From Gordonia lacunae (GTDB taxonomy: Bacteria; Actinomycetota; Actinomycetes; Mycobacteriales; Mycobacteriaceae), in NCBI RefSeq assembly GCF_002149015.1, contig NZ_NGFO01000026.1, positions 23,924 through 87,923 of the forward strand: a stretch of 64,000 nucleotides of DNA, in the 5' to 3' direction. A program made the translations under genes and the position numbers. This document shows positions 59,602 through 64,000 of the stretch, in pieces. Every line of letters starts with the position of its first letter. Position 1 is the first letter of the stretch. A model generated the notes under the pieces. That model was given only the letters and a program-made list of their open reading frames with translations. It did no database searches and was not told where the DNA came from.

Positions 59602-60731
59602 CCGGCACCCGCATGACGGCTGCGACGCAGCAGGACGAAGAAGACCGGTCCGCCGATGAGGGACGTGAACATGCCCAGTGGGAGGTCGGCGTCACCGAGC
59701 ATCGTCCGGGCGGCCAGGTCGGCGCCGGTGATGACCAGTGCGCCGCCGATGACGCTGGTCGGCAGCAGGATCGCATGGCGCGGGCCGACGATGAGGCGCA
59801 TCACGTGCGGCACCACCAGGCCGACGAAGGCGATGATCCCGGCGAAGGCCACCGCGGCGGCGGTCAGCACCGCGGTCAGGACGATCGCCTGCCGGCGGAC
59901 GGCTTCCACGTTCACGCCGAGGGAAGCGGCCTGGATGTCACCGAGCGCCAGCAGGTCGAGTTTGTGCACGAGGAACAGACAGGCGGCGACACCGCCGATC
60001 ACCAGTGGTGCCACGACCCAGATCTCGCTCCAGGTGCGTCCGGCGAGTGAGCCGAGCTGCCAGAAGATGATCTGCTCGCGGGCGGCGGTGGTGGCGACGA
60101 AGGTGAGGAACGCGATGATCCCGGCGGCGAACGCGTTGACCGCGATACCCGTGAGCACCAGCATGATCGCCGACGACGAGCCGTCGCGGAGGGACAGCAC
60201 GTAGACGGCTGCGGCGGTGATCAGGCCGAACACGAAGGCGGCCCCGGCGAGAGCCCAATTGCCCGCGGCGCCACCGACTCCGGCGGTCCCGCCGGCCAGC
60301 ACGATCATCAGGCAGGCGCCGACCGCCGCGCCCGAGGAGATGCCGATGATGCCCGGCTCGGCCAACGGATTCGCGAGGACCCCCTGGAGGAGGCAACCCG
60401 CGGCGCCGAGTGCGGCACCGACGAACAGGCCGAGCACGATGCGCGGGAATCGCACATTCCACAGCGCACCCTCACCGTTGGGGTGGGACGGCAGCGGCCC
60501 CAGATCGAGGTGGAAGTGGTGGGCGATGCTGCCGAGGACCTCGAGCGGTGGCACCGACACCTTGCCGGTGCCGGCCGACACGATGACGAGGACGACGGTG
60601 GCGACCAGCATCACCGCCACCACCGTGAGGTCACGGACCCGATGCGACGTGCCGGCCGGGGGAGCGACGACGGCCGACGGGGTCGTCGGTTCGGTTGCCG
60701 ACTCCGTCGTGGTCTGCGCGGGATCGGTCAT
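59595..60731 (-). CDS. hmuU: Haemin ABC transporter permease (FecCD family)
   Basis: About ten transmembrane helices in 378 residues. LPSHPNGEGALWNVRFPRIV and GALLGAAGCLLQGVLANPLAEPGIIG-type region (60300-60460) match the FecCD family. A Pro/Thr-rich N-terminus precedes helix 1. The start ATG overlaps the hmuT stop (60728-60731), and hmuV starts within its end. Substrate assigned from HmuT similarity, though vitamin B12 or siderophore uptake is possible. Confidence 0.93.
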   Translation of the reverse strand: MTDPAQTTTESATEPTTPSAVVAPPAGTSHRVRDLTVVAVMLVATVVLVIVSAGTGKVSVPPLEVLGSIAHHFHLDLGPLPSHPNGEGALWNVRFPRIVLGLFVGAALGAAGCLLQGVLANPLAEPGIIGISSGAAVGACLMIVLAGGTAGVGGAAGNWALAGAAFVFGLITAAAVYVLSLRDGSSSAIMLVLTGIAVNAFAAGIIAFLTFVATTAAREQIIFWQLGSLAGRTWSEIWVVAPLVIGGVAACLFLVHKLDLLALGDIQAASLGVNVEAVRRQAIVLTAVLTAAAVAFAGIIAFVGLVVPHVMRLIVGPRHAILLPTSVIGGALVITGADLAARTMLGDADLPLGMFTSLIGGPVFFVLLRRSRHAGAGW

Positions 60732-61750
60732 GCGTAGATCGACCTCGCGAGGGCGCCGAGCACCAGCCCGACCTCGGGACCGAACGCCAGGATCTGACTC
60801 TCGTCCATCTGCACGACCCGTCCGTTGCGGCCGGCCTCGGTGTCGGCCACACCGGGCAGGGTCAGCACTCCCTCCGGTCCGCCGACGGTGGCCGCTCCCT
60901 GGGTCATCACGAGGATCACGTCCGGGTCGGCCGTGATCATGGCCTCGGCGCTGATCGCGGTGAACGCGCCGGTGAGATCGGCTGCCGCGCCGGCATCCCG
61001 GCCGCCGAGCGCCTCGATGAGGTCGTCGGCACCCGATCCGGGCCCGGCCAGCAGCAGCAGGTTGCGTCCGCGGATGTAGAGGAACGCCATGGTGGGATCT
61101 CCGGACGGATCCGGGACCAGCGCGCGCGCCTCCTCGATCTGGGCGTCGGTCCGCGCGACGAGCTTCTCGCCGGCATCGGCGACACCGAGAGCGGCTGCGA
61201 CCGAGCGGATCAGGGTGTCGTTCGACTCCAGATTGCGGGCGGCCGGGAAGACGACGACCGCGACGCCGGAGTCGCGGATCTGGTCGACGGCGGCGGTGGG
61301 CACCGTGGACTCGCTGACGAGCAGGACGCTCGGGTCAAGGGCGAGAACGGATTCGGCGTTGAGGCTGTGTCCGCGGTTGGTCACCACCGGCAGCGACCTC
61401 GCCGAGGGGAAGGCGGTGGACGTGTCGCGGCCCACCACGTGGGACCCGAGTCCGAGGGCGTACACGATGTTGCCGAGGGTTCCGTTGATGTCCACGGCGA
61501 TGATCCGGTCGGCGTCGTCGACGGTCACGTCGCCGTACCGCAGCGAGTCCACGGTCGCGGGCAGCCGGGGAGCGGGATTCTCGACGACGGGGGTGACGTC
61601 GGACTCGGCAAGGGTGGCGGTCTGCGGGCCGCTCCGCAGATGCGCACCCGGCGAGTGCCGGTCCTGCTCGATCGGGGTGACAAAACATGCCGACAGGCTC
61701 AGCACGGTCAGCACCATCACGAGCGCCGCCCGTAACCCCCTGGTCTGCAC
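60728..61750 (-). CDS. hmuT: Haemin-binding lipoprotein
   Basis: Substrate-binding component of the importer. It has 340 residues from GTG 61750, with GGAGG 7 nt upstream. An ATG at 61786 is less likely. The lipoprotein signal ends LSLSACF. The periplasmic-binding fold shows DRIIAVDINGTLGNIVYALGLGSHVVGRD and NRGHSLNAESVLALDPSVLL, close to corynebacterial HmuT. A Tyr and a His that could bind haem are present (FLYIRGRN and GHSLN). Confidence 0.88.
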   Translation of the reverse strand: MQTRGLRAALVMVLTVLSLSACFVTPIEQDRHSPGAHLRSGPQTATLAESDVTPVVENPAPRLPATVDSLRYGDVTVDDADRIIAVDINGTLGNIVYALGLGSHVVGRDTSTAFPSARSLPVVTNRGHSLNAESVLALDPSVLLVSESTVPTAAVDQIRDSGVAVVVFPAARNLESNDTLIRSVAAALGVADAGEKLVARTDAQIEEARALVPDPSGDPTMAFLYIRGRNLLLLAGPGSGADDLIEALGGRDAGAAADLTGAFTAISAEAMITADPDVILVMTQGAATVGGPEGVLTLPGVADTEAGRNGRVVQMDESQILAFGPEVGLVLGALARSIYA

Positions 61751-61772
61751 CGCCGCACCTCCATCGTCGACT

Positions 61773-61789
61773 CCGATGCCCGGCATCGG
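61773..61789. promoter_or_regulatory. 17-bp palindrome upstream of hmuT
   Basis: CCGATGCC-C-GGCATCGG, perfect 8-bp arms around one base. It lies 22 bp before the hmuT start, in the 120-bp gap shared with map. It could be an operator or a leader hairpin. It does not resemble an IdeR box. Confidence 0.4.
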
Positions 61790-61858
61790 CTTCTCCCGGC
61801 GAGCTTAACGGCGTTCGGTCCGGCGTCCGCCCACGGGCCTCGCCGCGATGGGCAGGGA

Positions 61859-61864
61859 TAGTCT
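61859..61864 (+). promoter_or_regulatory. -10 hexamer of map, leaderless position
   Basis: TAGTCT ends 6 nt before the map ATG at 61871, the same hexamer as smc. Confidence 0.5.
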
Positions 61865-61870
61865 GGTCGC

Positions 61871-62734
61871 ATGCCAGTTCGTAGTGCCCTCACGCCTGGG
61901 ATCGTGTCGCCCATCCGGTCCGTGCCCGATTCCATCGAACGTCCCGAGTACGTGTGGAAGCCGACGGTCGACGAGGGGCACGAGCCCTGGGTGCAGACCG
62001 CCGAGACGATCGAGAAGATGCGCATCGCGAGCAAGATCGCGGCCAACGCACTCGCCGAGGCGGGCAAGGCCGTCGCCCCGGGCGTGACCACCGACGAACT
62101 CGACGCGATCGCGCACGAGTACATGATCGACCACGGTGCCTACCCATCGACACTGGGCTACAAGGACTTCCCGAAGTCGTGCTGCACCTCGCTCAACGAG
62201 GTGATATGCCACGGCATCCCGGACTCGACGGTGATCGAGGACGGCGACATCGTCAACATCGACGTCACCGCCTACATCCACGGCGTCCACGGCGACACCA
62301 ACGCGACCTTTCTCGCCGGTGACGTCGACCAGGAGGCCGTCGATCTCGTCGAACGGACCCGGATCGCGACCGAGCGGGCCATCAAGGCCGTGAAGCCGGG
62401 GCGCGAGCTGAACGTCGTCGGTCGGGTGATCGAGTCCTACGCGAATCGGTTCGGCTACACGGTTGTGCGCGACTTCACCGGCCACGGCATCGGTGAGACC
62501 TTTCACAACGGGCTGATCGTGCTGCACTACGACGAGCCGAACGTCGACACGGTCCTCGAACCCGGGATGGTGTTCACCATCGAGCCGATGATCAACCTCG
62601 GCGCGCTGCCGTGGGAGATGTGGGACGACGGCTGGACCGTGGTGACCGCCGACCGCCGGTGGACTGCTCAGTTCGAGCACACCCTCGTCGTCACCGACGA
62701 CGGGGCCGAGATCCTCACTGTGCCGGACAACTGA
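61871..62734 (+). CDS. map: Methionine aminopeptidase, type I
   Basis: Removes the initiator Met. It has 287 residues with a ~40-residue N-terminal extension (Pro-rich, VRSALTPGIVSP) as in mycobacterial MapB (Rv2861c). Metal ligands lie in NIDVTAYIHGVHGDTNATF, GHGIGETFH and FTIEPMI, with the final Glu in QFEHTLVVTDDG. The catalytic site is complete. Divergent from hmuT. Confidence 0.97.
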   Translation: MPVRSALTPGIVSPIRSVPDSIERPEYVWKPTVDEGHEPWVQTAETIEKMRIASKIAANALAEAGKAVAPGVTTDELDAIAHEYMIDHGAYPSTLGYKDFPKSCCTSLNEVICHGIPDSTVIEDGDIVNIDVTAYIHGVHGDTNATFLAGDVDQEAVDLVERTRIATERAIKAVKPGRELNVVGRVIESYANRFGYTVVRDFTGHGIGETFHNGLIVLHYDEPNVDTVLEPGMVFTIEPMINLGALPWEMWDDGWTVVTADRRWTAQFEHTLVVTDDGAEILTVPDN

Positions 62735-62796
62735 GGTTCGGGCCCGGGACGACAACTGGGGTCGGGGCCGGACAACCGAGGTCCGGGTCGACAAGG
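62725..62796 (+). repeat. Degenerate ~20-22-bp repeats at the map 3' end
   Basis: Three diverged copies of GACAACTGAGGTTCGGGCC begin near 62728, 62750 and 62773, with a truncated fourth GACAAGG near 62791. The first includes the map stop codon. Fills the gap to the convergent RCC1-like gene. Confidence 0.55.
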
Positions 62797-62798
62797 AC

Positions 62799-64000
62799 TC
62801 AGGCGGGGAATCGGACGGGTTGCGGTTCGCTGCTCGTGGTGGTCGTCCCGTTGCCGAGCTGCCCCTTCCCGTTCAGGCCCCAGCAGTACATCTCGTCGCC
62901 CGCGACGGCGCACACGTTGGCCGAACCGGTGGTGACCTCGGTGACCCCGGACAGTCCGTTGACGCGGTCCGGGCTCTTGTCGGGCTGATCGCTACGCGAA
63001 CCCCAGCAGTAGGCGGAACCGCCCGCGGCGGCACATGCACCGTATGCCGCGGTCGACACCTCGGTGGCGCCCCGGACGTCGATCCGGGCGGGCGTGCGCC
63101 GGTCCTGCTCGGTGCCGTCACCGAGCTGGCCGCTGCTGTTCTGGCCCCAGCAGAACACGCCGCCGGAGCCGGCCACGGCACACGTCGAGTACAGGCTCGC
63201 GCTGATCGACGTGGGCGCATCGAGCCCGAGTACCCGGGTCGGGGTCAGGCGGTCGATGGTGGTGCCGTCGCCGATCTGGCCCTCCCGGTTGTTGCCCCAG
63301 CAGTAGGCGGAGCCGCCGGCGATCGCGCAGCTCGTGGTGTGCGAGGTGGAGACGGCGGTGACGTTCGACAGGCCGGCGACCCGGGTGGGCACGTCCACCG
63401 ACCCGGTGCTGCCGTTGCCGACCTGTCCGTTGGCGTTGTTGCGCCAGCAGTAGGCGTCGCCGTCACTGATCGCGCAGATGGTCAGCCCGACCGACACGGC
63501 CGTCACGCGTGACAGGCCGGCCACCTTCGTCGGCAGAGGCACGTTCTGGCCCGGTTGTCCGACGCCGTATCCCCAGCAGTACAGGTCGCCCGAACTGATC
63601 GCGCAGGTCGTCCCGAGACCACCCATGCTCACCGCCGACACGTCGGAGATGCCGGTGATCGCGACCGGCCGCGGCCGGTCGGTGGTGGTGCCGTCGCCCA
63701 GCGTGCCACGCTCATTGCCGCCCCAGCAGTACAGCGCGGCCGCGCGCACCGCGCACGTGCTGTCGCCGCTGGAGGCGATGGACTCGAAAGTGCCGCTGCC
63801 CGGGGAGGATCCGGCCGATGTGCTCGGTCCGGACGTCGACGACCCGGCGACCGTCGTGCCGGGATCCGACCCGGACCCGCTCAGGGCGATGGCGGCGCCG
63901 ACGACACCGACGACGAGCACGAGGACGCCGAACACCGCAGCGATGATCCAGGCGGTGCGTGAGCCCGATCCCCGTTGTCCCGGGCCGGGCCCCTGGGGTC
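62799..64000 (-). CDS. Membrane-anchored RCC1-like repeat protein (5' end outside window)
   Basis: The frame stays open past the GTG at 63935 to the window edge, so the start lies beyond it. The visible order is a cytoplasmic Gly/Pro/Gln tail, one transmembrane helix (WIIAAVFGVLVLVVGVVGAA), a Ser/Gly/Thr linker, then seven RCC1-like blades of about 45 residues ending at the C-terminus. Each blade has a Cys in CAV/CAI and a second in YCW, giving one Cys pair per blade. It is probably an extracytoplasmic seven-bladed propeller. Partner and function unknown. Confidence 0.8.
   Translation of the reverse strand, partial: PQGPGPGQRGSGSRTAWIIAAVFGVLVLVVGVVGAAIALSGSGSDPGTTVAGSSTSGPSTSAGSSPGSGTFESIASSGDSTCAVRAAALYCWGGNERGTLGDGTTTDRPRPVAITGISDVSAVSMGGLGTTCAISSGDLYCWGYGVGQPGQNVPLPTKVAGLSRVTAVSVGLTICAISDGDAYCWRNNANGQVGNGSTGSVDVPTRVAGLSNVTAVSTSHTTSCAIAGGSAYCWGNNREGQIGDGTTIDRLTPTRVLGLDAPTSISASLYSTCAVAGSGGVFCWGQNSSGQLGDGTEQDRRTPARIDVRGATEVSTAAYGACAAAGGSAYCWGSRSDQPDKSPDRVNGLSGVTEVTTGSANVCAVAGDEMYCWGLNGKGQLGNGTTTTSSEPQPVRFPA

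Overview
The window is about 64 kb of high-GC actinobacterial chromosome, most likely from Gordonia or a close relative in the mycolic-acid-producing Mycobacteriales. The grounds are: near-complete conservation of the gene order known from Mycobacterium tuberculosis Rv2927c to Rv2861c (compared from memory, on the opposite strand); an antigen-85-type esterase; SepIVA, DUF2469 and DUF2631 proteins; actinobacterial-style promoters; and an ectABC cluster typical of Gordonia. No rRNA, tRNA, insertion sequence, prophage or CRISPR array was seen. The window is mostly housekeeping backbone with small accessory insertions.

Layout. 1-4668: 3' end of an RNase E/G gene, then rplU-rpmA behind a strong promoter and a structured leader RNA, a textbook terminator, then obg and proB. 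4676-8105 (minus strand): ectoine synthesis ectA, ectB, ectC followed by a Sir2 deacylase. 8231-26168: rsmD, coaD, sepIVA, yceD-like, rnc, mutM, osmC-like, acyP, smc, ftsY, then the nitrogen-control set amt-glnK-glnD behind a GlnR-like tandem operator, then ffh and an amidohydrolase. 26639-33231: rpsP, KH protein, rimM, trmD, an inserted three-gene cassette of YbaB-like and type-VII-secretion-like helical proteins, rplS, lepB, rnhB, DUF2469, yraN.

33243-41236: a secreted DUF4185 protein and BluB (minus strand), yifB-dprA, a TetR regulator, a siderophore-interacting flavoprotein with an IdeR-like box, xerC and an M23 peptidase. 41237-41714 is a gap holding a 24/25-bp minisatellite and the rpsB promoter. 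41715-50215: rpsB-tsf, an inserted PapA-like acyltransferase plus MFS exporter pair, an antigen-85-like esterase, then pyrH, frr and cdsA. 50255-64000: LapA-like protein, rlmN, DUF2631, dxr-rip1-ispG (isoprenoid synthesis with the site-2 protease between), GNAT, a penicillin-binding lipoprotein, haem importer hmuTUV, map, and the C-terminal part of a membrane-anchored RCC1-like protein.

Themes. Translation (ribosomal proteins, RNA modification, EF-Ts, Frr, Map), protein targeting (Ffh, FtsY, LepB), DNA maintenance (Smc, MutM, XerC, DprA), envelope biogenesis (SepIVA, CdsA, Rip1, PBP, esterase, acyltransferase) and nutrient control (GlnR/PII, iron/haem) dominate. At least eleven genes have a -10-like hexamer placed exactly 6 or 8 nt before the start codon, which predicts leaderless mRNAs. 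The best candidates for undescribed biology are the three-way-junction RNA before rplU, the trmD-rplS cassette, the minisatellite before rpsB, and the acyltransferase-exporter pair.
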